A stretch of 33,515 bases of DNA, taken from the NCBI GenBank assembly GCA_023411555.1, contig JAEYOQ010000028.1:1-33515 (forward strand), read 5' to 3'. Shown here piece after piece: positions 8,592-16,332 of this stretch (position 1 is its first letter; each line of letters starts with the position of its first letter). The notes under the pieces are model-generated. The model was not told the DNA's origin. It did not search any database and worked only from the letters and a program-made list of their open reading frames with translations. Both the position numbers and the translations under genes were made by a program. Source of the stretch: Bacillota bacterium. GTDB lineage: Bacteria > Bacillota > Clostridia > Lachnospirales > Lachnospiraceae.

Positions 8592-9868
8592 AGTGTTATC
8601 CTCCTTGTCCAGCAGGTATAAAGTGCCGGTTTGTTCAAGAATTTAAAGGAACTCAAGGAAGTTGTCATCAAGCGAGAAGCTGTAACACCTGCAAGGAAAT
8701 TGAACACAATACCAGTGAACAATGAATATGCGAAGGATAACATGGTTCCTGAGCCAAATACCATTAAAATAAATGCAACAATAAGCACTGTGATATTACC
8801 ATCGAAAACAGAAGAGAAGGCATTCGTATAGCCAGCTGCTATTGCAGAAGCAACACTCTTACCGGATTTAATCTCCTCACTAATTCTCTCAGAGATAATA
8901 ACATTCGCGTCAACACCCATACCGATGGACAGGATGACACCTGCAATACCCTGCAGGGTCAGGGTCATCTGAGGAATGGAGAGCGACAGGATCTGACCTG
9001 TTACCTGAATTGTAAGTGCTATGCAGGCTACAAAGCCGGGAAGTTTGTAATAGACTATCAGGAAGATACAGATTAACGCAAATGCAATCCCTCCTGCCAT
9101 TAGCATAACATTAAGAGCACCGGAGCCTAAGGTCGGGCTGATGGTACTATAATTCTTTGTAATCATTGAGAAAGGTAACGCACCGGAATTAATCTTATCA
9201 GCGATATCCTTCGCCTGCTCGTAGCCAGTCATACCGGTGATCTGAGCAGAGCCTCCGGAGATGTGCTGCGATACCGTAGCTGATTGGATCAAGTTCTCAT
9301 CCATATAGATGTTAATCAGCTTGCCCACCAGTCTTTTGGTTGCATCACTGAATAATTTGGTACCTTCTTCGTCAAAGCTTAAGCTTACTACGTATTGATT
9401 GATACTCTGATCTACCACTGCGGATGCTTTAGCAACATGATCACCAGTCAGAAGGACATTACCTTCTGAATCCTGGAAGGTAAGCTGAGCTGTCTCACCA
9501 AGCTCTGCAATTGCTGCCTCCGGATCGAAATCGGTCTCGTCCGCTTTCCACGGGAAACGAACAATAACATATCCGTTATCCTTATCAATTGTTACATCAC
9601 GATCCATAATGTTTTGCTGATCGAGACGAATCTCGATAATAGAACGGGCTGCTTCTAACTCATCTCCTGTAGGCTTGCGATCCAGACCCTCCGGCTGGAA
9701 GGCTGCATCCACACCACCACGAATATCGATTCCATATCGCATATCCGGTGCGCCCTTCAATGTCAGAGGGTCATCACCCATAGGAATCGTTAAACCATTA
9801 ATCGCTGTATATACCATAAGTATTGTAACGATTAATACTATAAAAAATGCTGGCTTATTCTTCTTCAT
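8588..9868 (-). CDS. secD: Protein translocase subunit SecD
   Basis: A 426-residue SecD, partner of SecF. Residues 6-24 form the first membrane helix, followed by the conserved GIDIRGGVDAAFQ (46-58), the P1 extracytoplasmic domain (IIEIRLDQQNIMDRDVTI and later), and a C-terminal block of five helices with GVILSIGMGVDANVIISERI. The start is ATG at 9868, with AAAGGA 8 nt upstream; a TTG six codons earlier overlaps that site and is unlikely. SecD and SecF are separate here, not fused as in Bacillus. The last residues (CWTRRITL) appear to be constrained by the overlap with secF. Confidence 0.97.
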   Translation of the reverse strand: MKKNKPAFFIVLIVTILMVYTAINGLTIPMGDDPLTLKGAPDMRYGIDIRGGVDAAFQPEGLDRKPTGDELEAARSIIEIRLDQQNIMDRDVTIDKDNGYVIVRFPWKADETDFDPEAAIAELGETAQLTFQDSEGNVLLTGDHVAKASAVVDQSINQYVVSLSFDEEGTKLFSDATKRLVGKLINIYMDENLIQSATVSQHISGGSAQITGMTGYEQAKDIADKINSGALPFSMITKNYSTISPTLGSGALNVMLMAGGIAFALICIFLIVYYKLPGFVACIALTIQVTGQILSLSIPQMTLTLQGIAGVILSIGMGVDANVIISERISEEIKSGKSVASAIAAGYTNAFSSVFDGNITVLIVAFILMVFGSGTMLSFAYSLFTGIVFNFLAGVTASRLMTTSLSSFKFLNKPALYTCWTRRITL

Positions 9869-9908
9869 TCTTTCTGTCCTTTCCAAGGTTATTGTTTTTT
9901 CATTTTAT

Positions 9909-10310
9909 CTATCGTACAGGTGGAGCATGTCCACCCAGAGAAAACGCAAGTAAGGATTTTCTCCGATATGATTGCTTATAATAGGTTAATGTATAGACCA
10001 ATAAAATTACGATGGTGATAATCGGCTGCACTGTGGCATCAAGCACTCTTTTGAGCAGCCTTCTGAGATCTTTCAAATTCCTACTTACGGTGGATTTTAT
10101 CTTGACATCACTTAACAACTCAAAGTCATTTACTTCATTAATAATATAAGCTTCATTTGATAGGGTAAAAGGAATATGAGACCTACCGGATGCCGGCTCT
10201 TGTTTCCTTGTATAAGCCATCGGTGTAAGCATTAGATGGATCAATATAGTAGTACCGACCAACAGAGCTATCCTGGTAATATCATCTGACCGTCTTTTAT
10301 ATTGTATCAT
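9909..10310 (-). CDS. Small membrane protein upstream of secD, unknown
   Basis: I do not recognise this 133-residue protein. It has a hydrophobic helix near the N-terminus (about 11-33, LLVGTTILIHLML), a middle region rich in charged residues (KIKSTVSRNLKDLRRLLKRV), a second helix (about 91-109), and a short basic tail. An AAAGGGG site precedes the ATG. It lies 40 bp upstream of secD in the same orientation, so it may be co-transcribed and could be a Sec-associated or unrelated membrane protein. No longer overlapping frame competes with it. It is probably a real gene, but coding status rests on hydrophobicity pattern and spacing only. Confidence 0.55.
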   Translation of the reverse strand: MIQYKRRSDDITRIALLVGTTILIHLMLTPMAYTRKQEPASGRSHIPFTLSNEAYIINEVNDFELLSDVKIKSTVSRNLKDLRRLLKRVLDATVQPIITIVILLVYTLTYYKQSYRRKSLLAFSLGGHAPPVR

Positions 10311-10460
10311 CCTTACACCCCTTTCTTTTTGTCATTATGTACCGGATCATCTATTCCTATCTTAATCAGTTGTTTGAATTATTCAAAAAATACTCTACAA
10401 ATTGTGTCATCAAGATATAAATTAACACAAACTTTGTAATTTGTATACAAAAAAATGATG

Positions 10461-10931
10461 TCACCACTCATATTCCATACGAACAAAAGTATCTCTGCCG
10501 GAGGGTGTAAGTAACTCATAAATGTCCACCAATCGAAAACCAGTCTTTCGGTAGCATTGTATTGCTCGACGATTAAAGGAGCGCACCTCCAGAGCAAGAG
10601 GTTTATCCGGATATTGCGTCTTGCTCTCCTGTTTGATCAATTGCATGACAGTGTCTCCAAGCCCGAGGCCACACAGTTCCGGTGCAAGTCCAACTCCAAG
10701 GTAGATATAGTCCTCATGCTCCTTCAAGCGGAAATGTCCTATCAGTTCATCCTTATCATTCACCAATGCATAGTATTCTTTATCTCTGACTAAGGCCTTA
10801 CCAAGTCCCCAGTTCTGCTCTATGATTATCTCCCAATTCGGATAATTATAGACAGAATATTCCCCGTCATATCTCCAGGCACATACCAGCCTTGCATCCT
10901 CTTGGGTTAGATTTCTGACAAATAGCTTCAT
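10461..10931 (-). CDS. GNAT family N-acetyltransferase
   Basis: A 156-residue single-domain GNAT protein, expected to transfer an acetyl group from acetyl-CoA to an amine. It opens with MKLFVRNLTQEDARLVCAW, which resembles RimJ/RimL-type members. The acetyl-CoA loop is LGLGDTVMQLIKQE (about 92-105) following VGLAPELCG, and the closing motif is RSFNRRAIQCYRKTGFRLVD (about 117-136), typical of motif B. The substrate cannot be predicted. The gene appears monocistronic, with a modest GGGGA site upstream of the ATG. Confidence 0.9.
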   Translation of the reverse strand: MKLFVRNLTQEDARLVCAWRYDGEYSVYNYPNWEIIIEQNWGLGKALVRDKEYYALVNDKDELIGHFRLKEHEDYIYLGVGLAPELCGLGLGDTVMQLIKQESKTQYPDKPLALEVRSFNRRAIQCYRKTGFRLVDIYELLTPSGRDTFVRMEYEW

Positions 10932-11080
10932 AATGTTATGTCCCCAGCTCCGATCATATTATACAAACAAACTTGCTATGCGGATGTTTTTCTCGCATTT
11001 TATTCATTACGCTTTATTATAGCATATCTTCTGATTATTTCATAATATTTCCTATGATTAGAATTTCTATTTTCTCAAAT

Positions 11081-11132
11081 AAAAAAGCATTATGATATGG
11101 GATAAGATTAAGCCCGCACATAATGCTTTTTC
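11081..11132 (-). terminator. Terminator of the YvyF-like gene
   Basis: Arms AAAAAGCATTATG (11082-11094) and CATAATGCTTTTT (11119-11131) pair perfectly, with a possible inner GGG/CCC extension. On the minus strand the stem runs into TTTTTTATTTG. It begins about 11 bp past the stop of the YvyF-like gene. The plus strand also has a T run, so it may be bidirectional. Confidence 0.85.
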
Positions 11133-11142
11133 TCTCAATTAT

Positions 11143-11508
11143 TTATCTTGGCCTGCATCGGAAGCAATATACACCACTTCTGATTTTCGTGCCACACTTC
11201 GCACAGGAAAACCATGCATCCTCTGAGTCATCCGAGAATTCCAGTCTATCTCCCCTAACCCAGTCTAAAAGTTTATTGACTGTCACATCATTGGCCTCGG
11301 CGATCTCAGCGACAGTAGCTTTGGGATTACTTAAAATATATTCCTTTACCTGATCCAGCTTTTTTTCTTCCTCTTGAAGCAACGGTTTCAGAACCCACTT
11401 CTTCTCTGTCATCGATGAGTCAGAGAAATCGGTACAGTCCGGACACAGCTCCGGTCCGTAGATATGATTATAAAGCCTTCTACAGTTTTTACATACCTTA
11501 ACTTCCAT
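11143..11508 (-). CDS. YvyF/TIGR03826-like zinc-ribbon and HTH protein
   Basis: A 121-residue protein with an N-terminal Cys pair set (C6, C9, C22, C25: VCKNC...LCPDC), a central helix-turn-helix-like segment (about 48-88, VKEYILSNPKATVAEIAEANDVTVNKLLDWVRGDRL), and a C-terminal four-Cys ribbon (C102, C105, C115, C118). This is the layout of the flagellar-operon protein YvyF (TIGR03826), whose members sit beside flgM/flgK in flagellated Bacilli and Clostridia. No flagellar genes are visible here, so the role may differ. TAAGGAG supports the start. About 100 bp at its 5' end overlap the preceding degenerate reading frame. Confidence 0.75.
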   Translation of the reverse strand: MEVKVCKNCRRLYNHIYGPELCPDCTDFSDSSMTEKKWVLKPLLQEEEKKLDQVKEYILSNPKATVAEIAEANDVTVNKLLDWVRGDRLEFSDDSEDAWFSCAKCGTKIRSGVYCFRCRPR

Positions 11509-11812
11509 CTTTTCTCCTTATTCATGCAGATTCTAACAAGTTGTTCATACATCATTAGAATAACTTCTCTTTCCTTACGATTATTCTTACCTAAGTAAAT
11601 AATAGACATACCTATTAACAATATATCGATATCACTTTCTTCATAGTGAATAACAACTCCATCAAAAACCCCTGATGAAAATAAAATCTTTGTGATATTG
11701 GATATAATATATTCATCGACCTTTATATCGAATTTCTTAAGTACTTCTTTTGATAAATCAATAGAGGATTGAGCGACATCAATAAGTTGTTACGCCTACA
11801 GTTACCAATCAT
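11409..11812 (-). pseudogene. Possible frameshifted small gene between DUF6472 and the YvyF-like gene
   Basis: A minus-strand frame stays open from about 11790 down to 11409, encoding a plausible amphipathic sequence (IDVAQSSIDLSKEVLKKF, then EESDIDILLIGMSIIYLG, then VILMMYEQLVRICMNKEK). No ATG occurs in its first 160 nt; the first start is TTG at 11621. An ATG at 11812 in another frame, 3 nt past the DUF6472 stop, reads MIGNCRRNN and could join it if one base were missing near 11785. This looks like a recent single-base deletion (or sequencing error). The family is not recognised. It could also be noncoding. Confidence 0.35.
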
Positions 11813-11814
11813 TT

Positions 11815-11997
11815 TTAGATCTGTTTTCTTACAATCTTATATTCGTCATGGAATTGGAAGTGCGGGCAATGGAATGTTGAGTAGCTTAGAAACCGCTCCA
11901 AATCATCCTCATCCAGATTAACCGCACACACATAATTATCATATTCTTCATCATAAACAAAATGGCTGCAATTCTCGCAGTTATTTGCTCCACTCAT
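11815..11997 (-). CDS. DUF6472 family small four-cysteine protein
   Basis: A 60-residue protein with Cys at 7, 10, 24 and 44 (NCENC, YVCAVN, FHCPHF), probably binding one zinc ion. The strings FVYDEEYD, VNLDEDDLERFL and DEYKIVRKQI match what I recall of DUF6472, a family of short Lachnospiraceae proteins with no known function. An AGAGGTG site lies upstream of the ATG. It stands just upstream of the possibly frameshifted frame and the YvyF-like gene, all leftward, so the three may share a transcript. Confidence 0.8.
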   Translation of the reverse strand: MSGANNCENCSHFVYDEEYDNYVCAVNLDEDDLERFLSYSTFHCPHFQFHDEYKIVRKQI

Positions 11998-12035
11998 AGC
12001 TTACACCTCTTCATTTGATGGTAATAATAATAACA

Positions 12036-12071
12036 CAAAAAGCATAGTCGAACAACGTTCGTTATGCTTTT
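12036..12071 (-). terminator. Terminator of the second GNAT gene
   Basis: AAAAGCATA (12037-12045) pairs with TATGCTTTT (12063-12071), enclosing CGAAC/GTTCG around a 3-nt loop. On the minus strand the stem ends TTTTTGTGTT. It lies about 58 bp past the GNAT stop codon. Confidence 0.85.
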
Positions 12072-12129
12072 GGCAAATTAATTCCTTCTTATTAAGAATA
12101 AAGCTAACTTGCTTTACCCTACCGATTAC

Positions 12130-12600
12130 TTATGTTTGAATGTGATATTTCATAGAAACACATTGAGAATGTGACTCTACAAAGCCTATTTTTTTATATA
12201 AGGGATGACCTGACGGCGTAGCACTCAGTTCAATATGTGCCAGATCCAGCTTCTTTGCATCCTCGATCGCCATATTTATTAATGTTCCCGCCAGACCCTG
12301 TCGACGGTAGTTCGGTTTCGTATACACATTCAATAGGAGCCCAGTCTTACCCGATAAAAAATGAGGATTTCCAGGTTTTTCAGTGATAACCATGAGTACA
12401 GTTGATACAACCTCCTCCTTATCCTCAGCGACATAAGCCAGCAGAGAATGATTTAAATTCTTTGAAAAATATACTGGCAAGTCCTGTTCCAGTCTTTTTC
12501 TATGCTCCTGTAGTATTTCTCCCTGATCCTCTATAAGATAAGCCAGCCTCATCTGTACAAGCTGAGGGATATCGGATGCAACTGCAGCTCTAAGCTTCAT
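12130..12600 (-). CDS. GNAT family N-acetyltransferase
   Basis: A 156-residue GNAT protein unrelated in detail to the one at 10461-10931. The N-terminus (MKLRAAVASDIPQLVQMRLAY) and the acetyl-CoA motif NVYTKPNYRRQGLAGTLI (about 91-108, with RRQGLA as the pyrophosphate loop) are clear. They are followed by the helix MAIEDAKKLDLAHIEL and the closing GHPLYKKIGFVE. The substrate is unknown; many such proteins acetylate small amines or protein N-termini. AGGAGG lies just upstream of the ATG, and the gene has its own terminator. Confidence 0.92.
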   Translation of the reverse strand: MKLRAAVASDIPQLVQMRLAYLIEDQGEILQEHRKRLEQDLPVYFSKNLNHSLLAYVAEDKEEVVSTVLMVITEKPGNPHFLSGKTGLLLNVYTKPNYRRQGLAGTLINMAIEDAKKLDLAHIELSATPSGHPLYKKIGFVESHSQCVSMKYHIQT

Positions 12601-12791
12601 AATACTACCTCCTGTAAGATATATTAATTTTTGACTAGCACTGTTCTTCTAACTTATATGCTTCATCAATCCTGGCATATTATAATTCCGACTACTGAAC
12701 TCTTTATTCCACACTAATCTTATTTTGAAGGAAGGTTATCCACAATATATCTGCAAACTCCACGATGCCTATGGAATTTCACATGGTCAAG

Positions 12792-13583
12792 CTATTTCCT
12801 GCATAGGAACATTCCGTATTCCTTAGGAATATGTATGATACCCCTCTCATCCTTTGCTGCTACTAAGCATTGATAAAGGTCCTCCCGTGTCACATTACCA
12901 AGATCTCCTATGGAGGCCATAGAATAGAGATAATCCAGCAGATCTTCTGTCTCTGTCACTTCAAGAGCATCGATATAATCCCTACGGTTCACATCGATAA
13001 AATGCTTTCCTAAGATATCCGCTCCGTTCTGTAGCGTAAAGCTTCCGTTAATATCGATGTTAATGCCATATCTGCCTAAGGTACGGGTTAAATATCCCTG
13101 AATTCCGCTCTCTCCGAAGGTAGCACAGTAAAAGCTACCGCCCTTCTTTAATACCCGTTGCACCTCTTTAAGCCCCTTCTGTAGATCCGGCACATGATAT
13201 AGCATCATGTTCGCGATTATCATATCGAAGGACTCCTCTTCATAAGGGATTGCTTCTATATTAATCTGCTCAAAAGACACCCAGGGATTGTGGGAGAACT
13301 TATTCCTCACTACCTCTACCATTCCCTCAGAGTAATCAGATAGTATTAGAGAGATTCCAGGATTTAATTGATCCATCCTATTCGTCCATAGATCACCTGT
13401 GCCACACCCCAACTCCAGAATCTTCATATTGTCGCTAAACTCATATTGCTGATACAACCAATTACCAAAGCCCAACTTATTAACACTATATTTCTCGTGG
13501 ATCGATATTCTAGTATTCAGGTTGGTACTGTTACTGTATTGCTCCTTAACTGCTTTTGCATCCTTCATACGGTTCTCTGACAT
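12792..13583 (-). CDS. Class I SAM-dependent methyltransferase
   Basis: A 263-residue methyltransferase of the UbiE/Methyltransf_11 type. SAM-binding motif I is ILELGCGTGDLW (55-66), the acidic strand-2 position is in LILSDYSEGMVEVV, motif IV is FDMIIANMMLYHVPDL, and VQRVLKKGGSFYCATFGESG is the usual post-motif strand. The substrate is not predictable. GAGGAGG precedes the ATG. It lies 34 bp downstream of the PHP gene in the same direction and could be co-transcribed with it. No terminator was found in 12601-12791. Confidence 0.93.
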   Translation of the reverse strand: MSENRMKDAKAVKEQYSNSTNLNTRISIHEKYSVNKLGFGNWLYQQYEFSDNMKILELGCGTGDLWTNRMDQLNPGISLILSDYSEGMVEVVRNKFSHNPWVSFEQINIEAIPYEEESFDMIIANMMLYHVPDLQKGLKEVQRVLKKGGSFYCATFGESGIQGYLTRTLGRYGINIDINGSFTLQNGADILGKHFIDVNRRDYIDALEVTETEDLLDYLYSMASIGDLGNVTREDLYQCLVAAKDERGIIHIPKEYGMFLCRK

Positions 13584-13617
13584 GGGATACCTCCTCTATT
13601 TTTATAAAAATGACCCG

Positions 13618-14457
13618 TTAACCTATCAAATCACCAAGCACCAGCTGGTCCATCCTTACCTTAAGCTCACCAATCCGGGAATAGCCGAAGTCCCCATGGC
13701 AATCAGATCCCGTCGTAATTAACAAACCTTGTTCTCTGCAGGTCCTTACACAAATATCTGTTATCTCAGCTGAATGCATCGGATAATAACATTCCACTCC
13801 GTCAAAGCCCTGCTCCAACAGCTGCAAAAGTCTGAGCCGGAACAGTTCCGGATCTGCCTCCTTAATCGATACTCCGGGATGAGCCATAATAGCTTTCCCT
13901 TCTGCATTGTGTATCTGCTTTATCACCTCACTGGTCGAGGGATAATCACCGCTATCATTGGTGATTCCATATTGATTGTATATGGTGAATCCCTCTCGCA
14001 GCTTCTCTGTCAAGCCCTTCTGCTCAAAGTAATGCAGCGCCTTCCAGCCGCCCTTCCGTCTGTCATAGGAATATGCCTGAAAATCAGCTAGGGATATATC
14101 CTCATAATCCTTCTCCATATCACTAATTAGTCTGACACTGATATCATCCATAATAGCTCGATTATTCTTCACAAATCGGATAAATTCCTCATTGCCTACA
14201 TCCACTCCATATCCTAGAGTATGAATATCAGAACCTCGGTCGATAGAATCAAGCTCCACCCCGGATAAATAAGCTATCCCGTAATCCCGGCTAAGCCCCT
14301 CAAGCTCTCCTACTGCAGTCAAAATATTATGGTCGGTGATTGCCAACAGCCCCACCTGATTGACTGCAGCTTCCCGAACTATCTCCTCCGGTGACATTGT
14401 CCCATCCGAATAATAAGAATGTAAGTGTAAATCCACATATCGGTCTGTAATACTCAT
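13618..14457 (-). CDS. PHP domain phosphoesterase
   Basis: A 279-residue PHP-fold metal-dependent phosphoesterase. The first metal motif is VDLHLHSYYSDG (H11, H13, D18), the second is LLAITDHN (D42, H43), a third appears as IMAHPGVS, and the last as TTGSDCHGD near the C-terminus. Members of this group include nucleoside 3',5'-bisphosphate phosphatase and histidinol-phosphatase-like enzymes; overall length and TSDxHG-type ending favour the former group, but specificity is uncertain. AAAAGGAG lies 12 nt upstream of the ATG. The gene sits between a serine hydrolase and the methyltransferase, all leftward. Confidence 0.92.
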   Translation of the reverse strand: MSITDRYVDLHLHSYYSDGTMSPEEIVREAAVNQVGLLAITDHNILTAVGELEGLSRDYGIAYLSGVELDSIDRGSDIHTLGYGVDVGNEEFIRFVKNNRAIMDDISVRLISDMEKDYEDISLADFQAYSYDRRKGGWKALHYFEQKGLTEKLREGFTIYNQYGITNDSGDYPSTSEVIKQIHNAEGKAIMAHPGVSIKEADPELFRLRLLQLLEQGFDGVECYYPMHSAEITDICVRTCREQGLLITTGSDCHGDFGYSRIGELKVRMDQLVLGDLIG

Positions 14458-14525
14458 GTCCTGTTAGCTCCTTTTCCTTGTATCTACTATATTTGCGTGT
14501 TTACAAAATTGTATCTTTATCATGT

Positions 14526-15401
14526 CTAGAGCTGTGGATATATGATCTCCAACAAGCTTAGCCTCATCTTTTCTGCCAGAGTAGGGTCCTCCAGATTGGA
14601 TAGTACAGTAATCACCGCATTCTTGTCCGGCAAAACCATACAAAGCTGGCCCCATTTACCTCTTGCACAGTAGGAATTATACATCTCCCTCCAGAAGTAA
14701 TAGCCATACCCCTCTTCTTTGTTCACAATCTGCTTCTTGGTAGCTTGCTCTACCCATTCTCGTGGGATTATCTGCTTATCTCCATAGTAGCCCTTCTGCA
14801 GATATAGCTGTCCAATTCGACTAAGCTCATTGACCGTCAGCTTCATTCCTGTGGAACCATAATAATAACCCTCCGGGCTATAAGCACAGGCCACCCCCCG
14901 AATCTGCAGTGGTTCGAATAATCTGGGCTCCAGATAATCAAGCATCGATATACCGGTTGTCTTCTCTACAAGGGCACCGGCAAGATAGGAGGTGAAGTTA
15001 TTATAGCGAAACTTTCTCTCATTAATATTCGGTAAAGGAATCGATAGGATGTGCTTCAGCCAGTTATCACAGGTTAATCTTTCAAAGGGATAGTCCACGA
15101 TGGACATGGTGAGGAGTCTCTCTACGGTAACCTTATACAGATTGTCCAGGTGTTCCTGTGAAGCCTTCTTCGCAAGCTCCTGTTCAAAATAGGGAAGAAT
15201 AGAATCCTCCAATCGAAAATACCCCTCAGCAATTGCCATCCCAACCGCAGTGGAGGTTATGCTCTTAGTAGCAGAGTATAGATTCCTTCTTTCCTCAGGA
15301 AGAAAATGATATTCCGCTACCTTGTCACCGCCTTGTAATACGATAATTCCATATACCTGCATATTATTCTCGTATACTTGCGATATATATTCCTTCAGCA
15401 T
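14526..15401 (-). CDS. Serine hydrolase, beta-lactamase class C/penicillin-binding fold
   Basis: A 291-residue protein with the three active-site motifs of this fold: SATK (Ser43 to Lys46), YNN (133-135) and KWG (249-251, in the KTG position). Other family marks are RLLTMSIVDY, STGMKLTVNELSRIGQLYLQKG and WREMYNSYCARGKWGQ. There is no signal peptide or membrane helix, so it is probably a cytosolic esterase or peptidase-like enzyme, not a resistance beta-lactamase. A weak GGGGATGG site precedes the ATG. It is 68 bp upstream of the PHP gene in the same orientation; a functional link is not evident. Confidence 0.92.
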   Translation of the reverse strand: MLKEYISQVYENNMQVYGIIVLQGGDKVAEYHFLPEERRNLYSATKSITSTAVGMAIAEGYFRLEDSILPYFEQELAKKASQEHLDNLYKVTVERLLTMSIVDYPFERLTCDNWLKHILSIPLPNINERKFRYNNFTSYLAGALVEKTTGISMLDYLEPRLFEPLQIRGVACAYSPEGYYYGSTGMKLTVNELSRIGQLYLQKGYYGDKQIIPREWVEQATKKQIVNKEEGYGYYFWREMYNSYCARGKWGQLCMVLPDKNAVITVLSNLEDPTLAEKMRLSLLEIIYPQL

Positions 15402-15591
15402 AATTCATCACCATCCCCAAGCTCTATGTAACTACTAATTAATAATGTTATCTTACATTTTAACATTCGTACAGAATTTGGCAACCCGAATATGGAATTA
15501 ATTTATTGGCAGAAGATACTGAAGAGGCTTACCGGTATGTAAGGCAACTGTAACCGGATAATTAGGAGAACTTTCTTCCTTTATAAAACAA

Positions 15592-15622
15592 AACCTCAAG
15601 GCATTATATAATCCTTGAGGTT
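15592..15622 (-). terminator. Terminator of the 2H phosphoesterase gene
   Basis: AACCTCAAGG (15592-15601) and CCTTGAGGTT (15613-15622) form a perfect 10-bp stem with an 11-nt loop. The minus strand continues TTTTGTTTTAT. It starts 22 bp past the stop codon. The rest of the gap 15402-15643 shows no gene. Confidence 0.88.
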
Positions 15623-15643
15623 AATATTGATATGTATATGTTA

Positions 15644-16132
15644 TCATGTGAAATGTTCTGTACTGATAAAACGTGTTGGCCAGAATTCGTATAGGTGTAG
15701 GGAGGTAACCTTCCCTTCAAAGGCTTTAAAATTCTCCATTACAAGAGGTATTGCCTCATATATCCTCTCCGGCTGATCGATTAACATTGTCGTGTGAGGT
15801 GTCCAGTTAAGGCTGTCCCCGAACTTCTCTTTAAGCTCCAGTAGGTCACGATTCCGATCCGGTGCAATGAAGAGCACCTTAGCGCCACCAAATATACCAA
15901 CATGGTTAAAGGTAATCGAGAACTCCTTTGTCTCATTAGCAGCTATGCGAACCAGCTCCTTAATCTCCTCTTCCCTCTCCACCTCAAAGGTTCCGAGGGT
16001 AATGTGCTGTGGCAGGTTCTTGGTATGTTCACCGGTATAGCCTCCATCATAGAGCTTCTGCTGTATCCCTCTTAAATATTCTTCTGTAGTCTCATCATAG
16101 CCGGCCATAACGCATAAAAACCTGTTGCTCAT
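15644..16132 (-). CDS. 2'-5' RNA ligase-like 2H phosphoesterase
   Basis: A 162-residue protein of the 2H phosphoesterase superfamily, defined by two HxT motifs: H43-I-T45 in PQHITLGTF and H113-T-T115 in WTPHTTMLI. Length is close to bacterial LigT/YjcG-type members. The family hydrolyses or joins 2',3'-cyclic phosphate or 2'-5' RNA linkages, though the natural substrate of most bacterial members is unknown. The start is supported by TAGGAGG. The gene is monocistronic with its own terminator. No good promoter or terminator was identified in 16133-16332. Confidence 0.9.
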   Translation of the reverse strand: MSNRFLCVMAGYDETTEEYLRGIQQKLYDGGYTGEHTKNLPQHITLGTFEVEREEEIKELVRIAANETKEFSITFNHVGIFGGAKVLFIAPDRNRDLLELKEKFGDSLNWTPHTTMLIDQPERIYEAIPLVMENFKAFEGKVTSLHLYEFWPTRFISTEHFT

Positions 16133-16332
16133 CCCGCCTACCTCCTAAGGGTATCATAATAGTTCAGTATCACGATTATATTAATATCGTAATATTATAT
16201 ATAAAAATACGATATTAAGAATATATACCCTATAAGCTTAGCAAAGCAAGGTATATTTAATAAGGAAATCAGCAAAGAAAGAAATCGCCCAGGAAAAGTC
16301 GCTAATATATAATTGCAAAGGGCTTCTCAGCC

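Noticed and set aside
14526..15401. Antibiotic-resistance beta-lactamase
   Set aside because: The SxxK, YxN and KxG motifs are present, but there is no signal peptide and the sequence looks like the broad serine-hydrolase/esterase group.
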